Below are positions 24,982-36,061 of a stretch of DNA of 64,000 nucleotides, in pieces; within the stretch, counting starts at the first letter, position 1; every line of letters begins with the position of its first letter. A program made the position numbers and the translations under genes. The notes beneath the pieces are model-generated. The model did not search any database and had not been told where the DNA came from. It saw only the letters and a program-made list of their open reading frames with translations. Source of the stretch: Chlorophyllum brunneum (taxonomy: Eukaryota; Basidiomycota; Agaricomycetes; Agaricales; Agaricaceae); assembly GCA_963576785.1 (NCBI GenBank), contig OY756140.1, positions 2,294,001-2,358,000 on the forward strand, written 5' to 3'.

Positions 24982-25727
24982 CTACGCCAGAAACACTTCG
25001 CCGTATCCCGCACTCCCCGCCGCCGCCGGCCCATCGCCGTCTTCACGCCGCGCCCTCTGCGCCAGATACAGCGAGTGTTCATCCACCACCTCGTCAACCG
25101 CGTATGGCGACATCAGTCGTCCGTGTCCCGCATCAGATTCTGCCGTGGACGCGCCAAACAGACTGACATCTTCTGTTGCCACAAACCCCGCACGGTCAGC
25201 ACCAAGAATAGAAGGCGAAGCAGAAGAACTGATCCAGAAATCAACAAATACTGACTGAGCGCTAGCACTCCCATTTTATCCTCCCCCTTAATCGTATCGC
25301 TTGTTTCCTCTCCAAAAATTGCCGACCTCCCACCCCTCACGGGCCCTTCCTCCTCCCCTCGGTACCGCCGTCCGTCTTGTTTCCCCTCGTCGCCCTCTCT
25401 GCGCAGCCATCGCCACTCTTCCTCCTCGCTCTCTATAGCGGATAGTGATGTTGGAAAAAATCCAGACAGATTGAAGGGGCCTCCCTCTCCTGGAGACGTT
25501 GGTACCGCCGGTGAACGTATCCCTTGTCTCGATTTAGTAGTTCGTGTGGCAACCCGCCGTTTTGTATAACTGTCCTTTTCAACATCCACATGTGATGCAG
25601 ACCTCTGAATAGACAGCCCTTCTGAAGTAGAGGTCGTTGGCGTCAGCGCCGATATCGCTTGAGGCGCAGACCTTGAACGAATGAGAGAGGTGGCCGGAGA
25701 TGATGCCATCGCTGAAACCAAGAACAT
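24982..25727 (-). CDS. orphan Ser/Glu/Arg-rich protein, two exons
   Basis: The first exon has ATGs at 25727 and 25709 (MASSPATSLIRSRSAP) and runs through a basic Ser/Thr-rich part (RRVATRTTKSRQGIRSP) and an acidic/Trp part (SEEEEWRWLRREGDEG). The frame near 25.26 kb can continue into a short hydrophobic end, or splice (donor GTCAGT, acceptor CAG, ~87 nt) to an exon encoding DVSLFGASTAES, MSPYAVDEVVDEHSLYLAQR and a TAG at 24982. The second exon has the better protein-like composition, so I prefer it. I recognise no domain. If the intron is retained, the end would be hydrophobic and membrane-anchoring. It lies 143 bp upstream of the CSL start, in the same direction. Confidence 0.55.
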
Positions 25728-27535
25728 ATCTTGGAGACACTTTATAGCGGGAGCTGTGAGGAAATAGAGTGCGGTGCAGGCCTGGTTGAAAATGATTCGG
25801 ATGCATAATTTGGGTAGGTTGGGGCAGTGGATAGACGGAAGGCCAGTGTCACAGACAGATCACGTCGTCCTTTCTGGGCAATTCTACCCCAGTGGAATAT
25901 GAAATAGCACAAACCTACAACGCAGCTCTCGCGGTGCAGTGCCCAGTCTTCAATTCTGCCCTCACATGGCCCAGTCAGGACCATCTCCGGGCGGCCCTGC
26001 GTTCGCCAAATGCACCCTCGAACCACGCGGTCCCCCTATATTTGCCCAGGACACAGACCCGTCCACTCCTCTCCCACGCCCGTAAGACTTCCCGCTATAG
26101 CATTCCACTCCCCAACAAGCAGAAACCGCCCCAAACATCAACTTGACTGCATCTCCCAACTTGGGGCATCCAGCACATCCATAACCGTCCATACTGTTTA
26201 CCGGAACCAATCATTCGTAGATCACTATCAGGGGCCCACATATCGTCTGACCACTCCCATCTGTTCTAATTTGTTCCATACGCCAACCGAGCGAACCAAT
26301 GGTACCGTGCTTAGTAGTCATCCTCGAAAGACCAGGTAACCGGTTTCACTTCCAGCCACCTCAGCCGGCCAAAGTTCACTCAACCTCCCGCTAAGCCAGT
26401 ACCTTTAAACCATTAAGGCTTTAGCTCGCGCACGCGTTCGATAAATTGCCCTCAAACTATCTGATAGGCTTCCTAAATGCCTGCCCCATCGCGACATCCT
26501 ACTTCGCCGCCGGTATCTGCACCCCGAACATCCTGGACTGGGACACCTGTCCTTTGAAACTCAGAAGCTCAGGCTCGAGCTTGTACATATACCCGCCCAA
26601 GTGTCTCTCCTCGTGTTTGATGGAAGACCTAATCTGATCGAGCATGCCGTCGACCATCCTTGTCATATGAGACACGACCCTGCGCGTACAACTCACCCCC
26701 CCCTAACATTATCCCCGTGTGTTCATACAGACTGTTTTCGACTCTCGACTCGTGTGGTGCTCAATCGGATATGAATTGATTAACTATGCAATGCATAGGC
26801 CCAAAAGAGCGTCATCGGATCCCAAACGAATGAATAGACAGTCTATCTATAACGAACGTGAAATCTTAAAGAATGAACAACAATCGAGTCCTTTGACTGT
26901 ACAGAACATGTCCAGGCTTGTATAAAAAGTGTCCGTGAGGTAAGATTGCAGAGTGGGGGGCAAAAGGGTGGAAGATGGGGCGAGATTGAATGTCTATAAT
27001 TATGTCAATGCCTAAGAGAAGTCGTATGCGTGCTGGGTGCATGTGGGTCATGTAAACATGGAGTGTGTGGCCTTGTGGTGCGGGGTGGCCATCGTGGTGA
27101 GATAGGTATACAAGCGTATGGCGGTGGGAGTAGGAGGGATAGCAATAGGTGTGTACTTGAATGGAAAAAAAGGGCGGGATAAGGGGGTAGGAATAATGTA
27201 CAGGGTGGAAAACTGAAGTGCTGTAGAGGCAAAGAGGTATCAAGAAGGTATAGATAAAAGTCTCACTCGCGGCTGGAATGTTCACTAGGAGCTTGGAGGG
27301 TGTGATATCAGGAACGTATCAAGGTCCATCATTCCTCGTCTGACAGAAAAACAAATCATCTAGACAGATGAAATATCAGTCAAGTCCAAACCGCGAGGAA
27401 AAGCCGGTTTAATGCTCCGTGGAATGAAGACAGGCGGTCCAGTTTAAGAAGCGGGAGAGGGATTGCCACTCACATGTATCCTCCTTACCCCACTCTTTCG
27501 TCCTGCTCTCAAACCAAAAAAAAAAAAAACACCCC
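25728..27535. other. 1.8-kb stretch without a confident gene
   Basis: No gene can be supported with confidence. A possible rightward exon pair starts at an ATG near 25972 (MAQSGPSPGGPAFAK), ends at a GTAAGA donor near 26083 and could splice to a frame ending at 26339 (ITVHTVYRNQSFVDHYQG). Further on, both strands at 26446-26696 carry protein-like frames; leftward, MVDGMLDQIRSSIKHEERHL ends IPAAK. The rest (26.9-27.5 kb) is purine-rich on the plus strand with His/Tyr/Pro low-complexity open frames that look non-coding. The right end holds the 3' flank of the TM198-like gene, with a T-rich tract on its sense strand just after the stop. Confidence 0.4.
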
Positions 27536-30500
27536 TCATTTCAAATAATCCCTACTCTTCCTCTTCTCCTTGTGGGCCCCTGGTTGGTTCTGGCTCTGGC
27601 TACCACTAAATCCTGTAGAGTGTCCCGGGGCAGGGAACGGTACTGAGGAATCCTTCCTCGTTCCAAATTCGCCAACAGCATCTCTACCGCGCCCACTGCC
27701 ACTCCTACCGGGGGGATTCTGTCCGGTATTAGCCTGGTACCTTTGCCAGTCCTCGACCTTCAATACTGATAGTCTCTTAGACGAGCTACCAGCACCAGTG
27801 AAACCGAGCCTGTCTGCGCTCAAGGACCTCGTGTGTCTTTTTCGGTCGTCCCCCGCTCCAGCATCGTCATCCTTTCTCGCAGGCTGGCCTCCACTGTGAC
27901 CGCGGGTATGCCCATGCTGTTTCTTCTCCAGCGCGGCGGCTTTCTCAGCTTGCTTTCTCAACATCACTTCTTTCTCAACCTTATTCGCTCTCTCCCACCT
28001 CTCTTTCGCGTCCCTCACATCTGCAGTCTCCTTTTCCGCCTTGGTCACCGGTTCTTGCAAATTCTTCATCTTCTCCCGGTGTCTTTCGTTCAGTTCCTCA
28101 AACGTCTTTACGACTGGTGCTTTGGACGCTCCGTGCCGGGGAACAGGTGCAAGCAGGTTTCCAGTAGATGACCTTCGCGGTGGCAAGATCGTTACGCCAG
28201 AGTCTTTGTTATCCTTCTGGACTGTGGGGTACCCCATATTTCCCAAACCAGTAACGCCTGCCAATCCCGACAGCCTCCTTTCCAATGCGGTCGATGCGAT
28301 TTTAGATAGAGGTACGTCATCCGTATCCTCACCTCCCGAGCTACCAACTGGGGTCCCACTCCCACTACTGGCGACGAGCATACTTTCCCTTCTCTTCCGG
28401 TTTCCCAAGGCTTCCTGAACGGCCGTGGACATGGCTACGCGAGGGCCCTGTGAGGGCAGAATAGGAGGGGTGACACCTGACGGAGGTTGCAGCAATTTGC
28501 GCTCGTGGATATATGCATCCCAATTTGTGTCCTTGAGGGGTGTGCTCGTCGGCCTTGATATCGATTCGCCTATCGCTCCGAGGGGTGGTGTAGGTGTAGT
28601 AGCGAGCGATGAAAGTTCCATCGAGTGTACACGAGCACGGGGATCTGTCTCTCTCGGTGGGCGGGCATGTGAATGGGCGGCAGGCAAGAGAGCTGTTGAA
28701 GCATCAATACTCAAAGTACGTCTCGAAGCCATTGAGGGCCTCCGGGACTCGCTTGCTGGGGGTGGGGATGGGGTTGGCTCCGACTTCAGAACTTCAATTG
28801 ACTTGCGAATATTTTGAATCTCGACGAGCAACTCTTCCTTCTTCTTGAAATCTTGGAGTTCTTGTATATTCATATCCTTCAATTTGGGCTTCTCCTTTTC
28901 CTCGGTAATGAAGCTGGCGGGAACGTCATCCTGAATACCAAGTCCAAGATCCAATGTGGGTAGCACTCCTGGGCTTTGCGAGAATCTTGACCGACGGAGC
29001 TCCTCTTCTGGCGGGGGTGCAACTCTGAATTCGGACAAACCAGATAAATGGCGTTGCCGACCGTCGTCGGCAAGGGTCGTAGGTGAGGAGGAACCATCTC
29101 GATCCTTCATCAAAGGTATAGATGACATCGTGCTCTCCTGTCTGGAATGTTTGCCCAATGTGGGGTGTTCCTTCTCCCAGGCTTCCCTTTCTTGTTTGAT
29201 ATCCGCAAACTGGGTGGCAGCCTGCAACTCGGCCTCTTCGTCCTGCCTCCGAGCCTCCTCTGCGATTTCTTTCAGTTTCCTCTTGAGGACTCTCAGAATG
29301 CGGAGTTGAACCGCAATACCCATGAGTGAAATGGCACCAACGAGGCCCAGTTCGATCTGCATGGTCTGTGACACAGGGAACTGGATGCCATTCTCGGTAA
29401 ATTTGGGAAAGAGAGCATCGAATCCTAGGTTCCACATGTAGAACTTGCACGAATGTCACCCTGGATCCAACTAGATCTTGTCAAAGATTCTCACCTCCTT
29501 AAGGCCAGCGGTGGTGTAACAATCCACGCCGAGTACAAAGGCAGAAGAACCGACAAAAGCCGTGGAGATGAGGAGGACGTGGTAATGGATCTGATTTATT
29601 GTTAAATCACGCGGAGGTGGCTTGGGGCGAGGGCAATGATAAGCTCACCTTTGGGATGGTGCACAACGTAAAGCCGACAACCGCCAGGCCTGAATCAGGT
29701 TATAGGTAAGAAAGAACTGGGCTTGCTTTAGTGGCAGATAGGGATGAATGACTTGCCGATATACAGAATCCACCTAAATCCAATGGGCTTGATCACGCCG
29801 CCGTTGTGGAAAGACTGGATCCATAAACCAAGTGCGAGACCACCCCAGGCACCAATACCGTAGCGGGCCCCTTTCCAGAAAAAGATAGCGATGGCACCCC
29901 CGGCGATACCGGCTATGGCGCTCGCGAGAACAAACATGCCACGAAGGGCCTTTGTTGGGGGTTTGACGGCGGGTAAAACACCGTAACGAATGATGAGAAC
30001 GGCGCATACGAGAGAAAGTGTGTAGAAGCCAATGAGGAAAAATGACGTCCTGGACAGCAGGGTTGTCAGATGAGATCCATGCCCGATAGAGTTAGGGGAT
30101 GCCGTACCATCGGTTTTTATGGCCCCAGAAGGCAGAGGGAAGACCTGTGAGAATGAGAATGGCACCGAGAACGCCAAAGGCTGGGTCGACGCGTGTGTCC
30201 TGCAGCGGGAAGCATGAGTCAAGGCAACATAGGAACAGGGTCATATAATACGCACGAGAACGATTGGCGCTGGAGAAGGTGAGCTGGAGGGTGAAGTGTC
30301 GGCAGAAGCCGAGGGCGAGGAGGAGGTGGGTGTGAGGGTGAGTGTAAGGTTGAAGGTGGTTGGAATGAGGGTTGCAAACTGAGTGAGGACGCCGTTCGAG
30401 CGAGTGGACGTGGTGATGGTCGTTGAGCCAGTAGTGAGGGAGAGCGAGGTTGGAAAGGTGGTGGAGGGCTGGAGCGAGGACTGCTGGGACTGTGCTTGGG

Positions 30501-30567
30501 GGCTCGTCGACGGCGACTGAGCAGCAGCCAGGGCAGAGAGGGCGATGAGGGGGAGGAAGATCCTCAT
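27536..30567 (-). CDS. TM7S3/TM198-like (DUF4203) membrane protein with signal peptide and long coiled tail
   Basis: The ATG at 30567 starts a clear signal peptide (MRIFLPLIALSALAAAQS), followed by a Ser/Thr-rich lumenal part (TSLSLTTGSTTITTSTRSNG). Then comes a Gly-rich multi-pass block: FGVLGAILILTGLPSAFWG, FFLIGFYTLSLVCAVLIIRYG, RGMFVLASAIAGIAGGAIA, IGAWGGLALGLWIQSF and VGFTLCTIPKIHYHVLLIS, ending with ELGLVGAISLMGIAVQLRIL. About 560 cytoplasmic residues follow, beginning with a charged helix (RVLKRKLKEIAEEARRQDEE) and a Ser-rich disordered region. A second coiled coil near the end contains ERHREKMKNLQEPVTKAEKE. The TGA is at 27536. The TM block fits the TM7S3/TM198-like domain. TMEM198 promotes LRP6 phosphorylation in animals; the fungal role is unknown. 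Confidence 0.82.
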
Positions 30568-30683
30568 GGGTGATGGAGTGAGGAAGAGAAGGGAGTGACA
30601 AGTGTTGTGGAATTATCAACAAGTTATTCCGACTCTAACTGCTACATTACTGCGATTTCCATATTTGGAATCTCCGCGGTATC

Positions 30684-32606
30684 TCACCCAAACTGCCTAA
30701 ACCGGACGGGCACGACTCCGATCTCCTTCAGAATCCTTTTCATCCGCTCGCCCTCGCTCACTCCACCGTGCTCTCGCCCGTTGCCAACCACCGTAACCAC
30801 CGTCCCCTGCCGTCCGAACCTCCCGGCACGGCCCGAAACGTGCAGATATGCATCCACAGTCCGGCCGGTTACCCTGGGACCGTCGGGGATGCCGAGTGAG
30901 AATACATGGGTAGCGTCTGGCAGGTCGAGGCCGCGCGCCATGGCCAGCGTAGTGACGAGCAGCACTGGATCCTCATCGCCTTCGTTTCCCACGGTGGGCT
31001 TCTGAGGATCAAATGCCCGTGCATCCAACCCCATCTCGCGGAGTTCATACACCGCTCGAAACACCGGCGCACTTGACGGTAGCACCAGCAGCGCCAGTCT
31101 CGGGACAGCCAGTGCGACAGCCGTTGCAATCGCTTCTAGTGCATTGGGGTTGTACGGCGAGGGGGTGTTCTGATACCGTTCGATATACCCATCTGTCACA
31201 TAGTCAGCAGGATAGCGTCTGCAGGAACTATCCCACTCCACCTTGAATCTCTGTCTGGTCACCTGTCGTGTTCGTAAATATCTCCTGCACCTCCGCCGTT
31301 CTGTCAGAACCTTCGTCATCCGCCTCCAGCGCCCCTTCCACATTCCGTATTTCTGTGTCAGTCACTTCAATCACGCAATGCTTTACTCGTCCACTCTTGG
31401 CAGCCTCCCGCACTCTGTCCTCCGCCCGGTCGTCCCTCTCCCCTCCCTTCTTCAGCGGTCTTGACTCCGTATTCTTTATCTTCACAATCGTCTGCCTGTT
31501 TAGCCAACCGCTCTCCTCATACAAATAGTTGCTCAAATGCGTCCTCAGCGTCGCACTCGAAAGCACCAGCTGCGGTCCCGGCATACCGGCGCCAACAATT
31601 CCACCCTTATGATACCTCTCCCCGCCATTCTCCGCCTCCTCTTGCTGTCGCCTATTAACCTCCTTCCGGCTCACATATATCGAATCTAACAATTCCCTTG
31701 TAGGACCAGGATGTTTCTTTATCTTCTTGACTGCCTTCTCGTATGACCCCTTCCACGACCGCTCTGGGTCCTTCTTCGGCACCGTCTCGACCAAATAATC
31801 CGCCTCGTCTACCACCACCGTGCTCAAATACTGCAGTGGTACCAATTCCGGATCCTGCTTGTACAAATCCAGCATAGCCTGTGGGGTACTGACAAGAATA
31901 TGCGGTTTCGTTTGATGGAGTTTCTTCAGCCCCGAAGTGAGATGGTGTTGTCCGTCACGAGTGAGGTATTGCACTATCCGTTCCGCATCAAGACTGACCC
32001 CGTCCGTCGTCATCGAAGCTTCCGCGATACGCTGTATCCAGTATAGATACTGATGTGCCAGGTTTGAATGCGGGACAATCACAAGCGAAGTAATACTCTC
32101 TCGTCCTTCCCCCGGCTTCCCGAGCAGGCCTTTGCCGACATATTTGACACGGGACTTCCCTACAAGTCCTAATGCAATTCCAAACGACCTGGAGGTTGTC
32201 AGAAGTTTCGTAAATAAATAGAATATTAGAAAGAGAATGTCACGCACTTTCCACTACCCGTGTCGTCTTTCACTAGAACGTCCCTTCCTTCCAAGATCGC
32301 TGGAATAAACTTTTCTTGAGCAGGTGTGGGGGTCCTGACATTGGGGTAAGCACGAACAAGGCCTTCGACCAAAGCCTTCCTCAGTCCCAACTTCTCCCAT
32401 CTCCCCTGCCCGTCTTCATTTCCCACTTTCTTGCCCACGACCGTAGGGCTTGGCATCGTGGTGCTGATCATCCGACATTTTCGGCACCCATTGTGAAAAT
32501 CGTTCGCGAGGCGCTGTGACCTCGTTGAGAACGTCGTCCAAGAGCCCCACGCAGTGACAGGAGATGAGCCAATCACTCTCCAGGTAGTGTAGGGAAAAGA
32601 ATGCAT
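30684..32606 (-). CDS. MRH4: mitochondrial DEAD-box RNA helicase (Mrh4-like)
   Basis: The ATG at 32606 begins a basic, hydroxylated, acid-poor leader (MHSFPYTTWRVIGSSPV) that fits a mitochondrial presequence. Helicase motifs in order: Q-motif region (KLGLRKALVEGL, RTPTPAQEKFIP), motif I DDTGSGK, Ia VPHSNLAHQ, Ib STPQAM, II VDEADYL, III SSATLRT, V TTLAMARGLDL and VI HVSGRAGRFG. Introns of about 50 nt occur after GSGK and near 31.2 kb. The TGA is at 30684. Motif VI has Val in place of the usual Arg after His, as is common in divergent mitochondrial members. Yeast Mrh4 is needed for late assembly of the mitochondrial large ribosomal subunit. The gene starts 251 bp from the sugar transporter stop. 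Confidence 0.85.
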
Positions 32607-32857
32607 GTAAAGTCACGTGTTTCTCAATGTGCATTTTCGCTGACGCGCCAAGCAGAAAGTAGAATTGAACGATCGGGTCTAATTTTGGTGTTCCTGAAAA
32701 ATCGAATTCCAACTCCGCAAACTTAGGAGACAAGGTGACGAAGAACAAAAAAGGCGGGGATATATTAGCAGTTCTTGTATCATTAGATGTCGTAATTCGG
32801 GGAAAACGTATTGTCAGTCGAGCTGAAAACTTGATCCTCCTGGGTAAAGGTCAATTT

Positions 32858-35510
32858 TCAATCTTCTCCAGTAGCAACAGCCACATAATCCCTCCTCCTT
32901 CCAAACAACCCACTAAACCACTCCCCCAGCCTCCCACGCGTACGACCTCTTTCCTGTTCACGGGGTGGCGCCGCTGGTATAGTTTGATAGATCGTCGACA
33001 CAGGGAGGACATGGTTGATCAATGATGCACGTTCTGACGGCAACGGGGTTTCGTTCTCAAGCATTTCTTCGCGCTCATCTGCAAATTTATGGCATGTGGA
33101 AGTACCAGATGAGGAAGAAGGATGGCATTTGTTGTCGGTACCCGGTGAAGGTTGAGTAAAGAGAAGAAACGGACCTTCGCCGAAGACAACATCCATTTCT
33201 TCGAGGGGTACGCCTTTGGTTTCAGGATACACTATACAAGAACGTTTAGTAGGCTTAAGGGAGGAATGGTATCAGATGACGAACGGAAGTAGACTATAAA
33301 ATAAACCATCAACGATTATACTTGCAAAAGAATACTGCGGCCGGCTCACCCAGAATGAAACTACAGACACAGAAGAACCCATGCATGGGGTACAACCTCC
33401 ACGCGATTAGCTCCTGTAGAAGTGGCGTCAGCTCTCCCACCATCCAATTGAAGGCCCAGTTGGTCGCGGTCGATAACGAGACACCTTTCGCCCGAACGGC
33501 AAGAGGCATGATCTACCAATACGATCAGTACTTCCAAATGACCGATATTAAGAGGTTAAACGTACTTCGGGGGGATACAACCACGGAATTGGTCCCCAAC
33601 TATACCCAAACGCGGCATTGAATACAATCACACAAACTACAACGGCATTGGGTGTAGCAGGAACATCGATATACATCCAATATCCAGTGGCACCCAGGGC
33701 GAGAGCCATCTAAAGTTTGCAAGCTCAAATTAGAACATCGGAGGCTTCACCGGGACGAAAAAGTCCACGGCCACGGAAAAAAGGACGAAATACATACAAT
33801 GACAGCTCCGGACAATAGAATCGCACGACGGCCCCACCGATCCACCAGAATCCATCTGGAGGATAGTTGTTCAGTGCCAACGCCCATATTGCTATATGAC
33901 AGGTACATGAAACTTACGGTGGGAGGGTGCTAAGTACGTAAATAATCGAGTTGATTCCCGTCATCAGGATTGCTTGACGACCAATCCAACCCGCCTCTAA
34001 AATAGACGGAAATTATAGAGGTGTAATAATTCAGCTTGTTGGTGATGAAACCGAGAGAAGGAGCGAACCTTCGAAAACTCGAGCTAGATGCATGTGTCAA
34101 TATGATACCCTTGTAATGGGGCAATGGAAACTTACGAGCGTAGTAAGATATGACTGTTGCAAGCTGTCAGTTGCAGCCTAGTAGTACCAAGTTCTTCCAA
34201 CATACCATTAATACCGTTCTATAAACTATGGGTAAACATCACATGCCAACAGTAAACGTAAACGAGATGACAGACCAATTGTGCAAAAGCTTGTGAAGAC
34301 ATGGCAAGTAATACACGTCGCTTGTACTTTCTCCACATCATCAAGTACGACCTTGCCTCGCCAGATTGACGCTTAGGAGGATAAATCAGTACGACGTACA
34401 GCAACAATCACAAGTCAACGCACATCTTCTAGCACCTTGTCCTTGATTTCCCTGAACTCTGCCAATGCAAGAGGGTCATTAGGATCGCCGCCGTGTAGAT
34501 CCGCAATGACCCTCAACCCTTCTGCTTCTTGGTCCGTGTCAATTAGCCACCTCGGGCTTTCGGGCATGACAAGAGAACCTAGGCCGAGAACGGATCCAAT
34601 CACGCATTGGATGAAGAGGGGTATCCGCCAAGAAAGATCCGAGTCGATATACGAACAAAAGTAGTCTACCCACTGTGGAGGTACACAAACCTTGATGAGC
34701 TCATGGAGCGGGAGGAAGCAAGAACGAGAGACATACAACTGAAGAAGAATATCCGATGATGTTCCCAGTAAATTCCATACACGCTAACGCTCCTCTCTAG
34801 AAGCTCCACTTGAGTGTGGGGTAGAGTGGGGGTAACGAGAAAACATACATGATTGGGAGGGGAAATTTCACTCTGGTATATAGGGACGATGCAACTGCCA
34901 AACCATGTCAACAACAGGGATACGGGATTGAGAGAGGGACGTACGAAAGCAGACCAACACCAAAGCCACTGACAACCCGCCCTACAATCATGGACGGAAA
35001 ACCATTGGTGAGGGTTTGGATTGCGCCACCGATGGTGAATACGATTGCCCCGCTGAACATCGTTCCCTTCCTTCCGATAATATCACCGATGCGGCCGGCA
35101 GCAAGCGAGGTGACTGCATTCCGTCGATGAGGTCGTGTAAACTATGGGACGGGAATGGAAGCAATGACGTACTGAACGCTCCAATCTCGAGAACGGCAAC
35201 CATTGTTCCGACCTCCAGAGCCGTCGGATCCTGGAAATAGCTGCGGAAATGGATGCCAGTGATAATACCACTCATGACACTGTCAGAGTTGGAAAGCCTG
35301 AGTCGAAGATATCTGAAGGACAGCGGCAGTAGTAATTACCCTTGGTCATAGCCGAACTGCAAGGACGACAATGAATACCTCGAGGGACGAAGAGGAAAGG
35401 GAGCACACCAAAAAGACGCCAATGCTAGCAAAGACAGACATAGCGTAAAGGAGGGGCTTGCCCACCAATCGACGGTTGGAAGGCGCGGCAGTGGGAGGCT
35501 CGAGAGCCAT
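32858..35510 (-). CDS. MFS sugar transporter (sugar porter family)
   Basis: The ATG at 35510 starts MALEPPTAAPSNRRLVGKP. Many short introns, including one very small exon encoding FGYDQG, lead to the TGA at 32858. Family signatures: FGYDQGVMSGIITG after TM1, GRIGDIIGRKGTMF in the loop between TM2 and TM3, VGRVVSGFGVGLLS, the central-loop motif PESPRWLID, VDRWGRR, and the C-terminal motif VYPETKGVPLEEMDVVFGE. Twelve membrane segments can be recognised. The tail of about 110 residues is Ser/Arg-rich and probably cytosolic. It is a plasma-membrane hexose- or quinate-type proton symporter; the substrate cannot be read from the sequence. It diverges from the Mim2-like gene with 204 bp between start codons. 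Confidence 0.9.
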
Positions 35511-35714
35511 GATGCATCCGGGGATTGAGAGTGAAGTAGGGACAGAGAAAAGACAGATAGGTGAGGGACAAGGAGGAGGGAGGGGATGGTGAGTGGTCAA
35601 GAGGAGGCTCCACCACAGCAGGATTAAAAGAGGAATGACCGGGAGTGCTGTGCCGAACACGCCGCCGACTTCTGACTTGCCTCTTCCATTCATCCAGTCC
35701 TCCATCCAGTGCCC

Positions 35715-36025
35715 ATGCCAAGCTCCGTGGCATCCCTCGACGGCATTTCGTCAACATCCTCGGATGACGAGTACCGCCTAGCCCAGGAGGAGTGGGAAGA
35801 AAGCCTCGACCAGCTCAAACAACTTGTCTCTGTCGTTCTTCTTCCGTTTGTTGGTAAATGGATGGGTCGTCGATGGAGCCATTGGGGTGCGTCATCGCGA
35901 CACTCCCAGAACCACCGGACTGATCCCGTGCAGCATACGCTCGATACCTCCGCCTTGGCCTTGGAACGGCCTTCTTTCTCGGCGAACAGCCCCTCCTCGC
36001 CGTCGGAGCGTCTGCTCGTGTATAG
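35715..36025 (+). CDS. MIM2: Mim2-like mitochondrial outer-membrane import protein
   Basis: Exon 1 is 35715-35886 and exon 2 is 35934-36025, giving 87 residues; the 47-nt intron (GTGCGT...GCAG) restores SHWAYARYLRLGLG. I chose the ATG at 35715 because the GTG two codons upstream is not a likely fungal start. The N-terminal half is acidic and cytosolic (SSDDEYRLAQEEWEESLDQL). The core LVSVVLLPFVGKWMGRRW forms the membrane segment with a positive flank, followed by a second short hydrophobic stretch (GTAFFLGEQPLLAVG). The EEWEESL..L...LLPFVGK.MGRR pattern and the 87-residue length match fungal Mim2. Mim2 works with Mim1 in the MIM complex, which inserts alpha-helical outer-membrane proteins. 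The stop lies 36 bp from the stop of the convergent PPR gene. Confidence 0.7.
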
Positions 36026-36061
36026 TCTCTACTCTAAAATCACTCTTGTATGTAGCTTTCC

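Noticed and set aside
24743..25258. Rightward open frame of 171 codons
   Set aside because: It is antisense to the CSL first exon and the orphan gene, with Ser/Arg/Pro-rich composition and no family similarity.
26866..27285. Leftward open frame rich in His, Pro, Tyr and Leu
   Set aside because: It is low complexity arising from a purine-rich plus strand, with no recognisable domain, splice context or family similarity.
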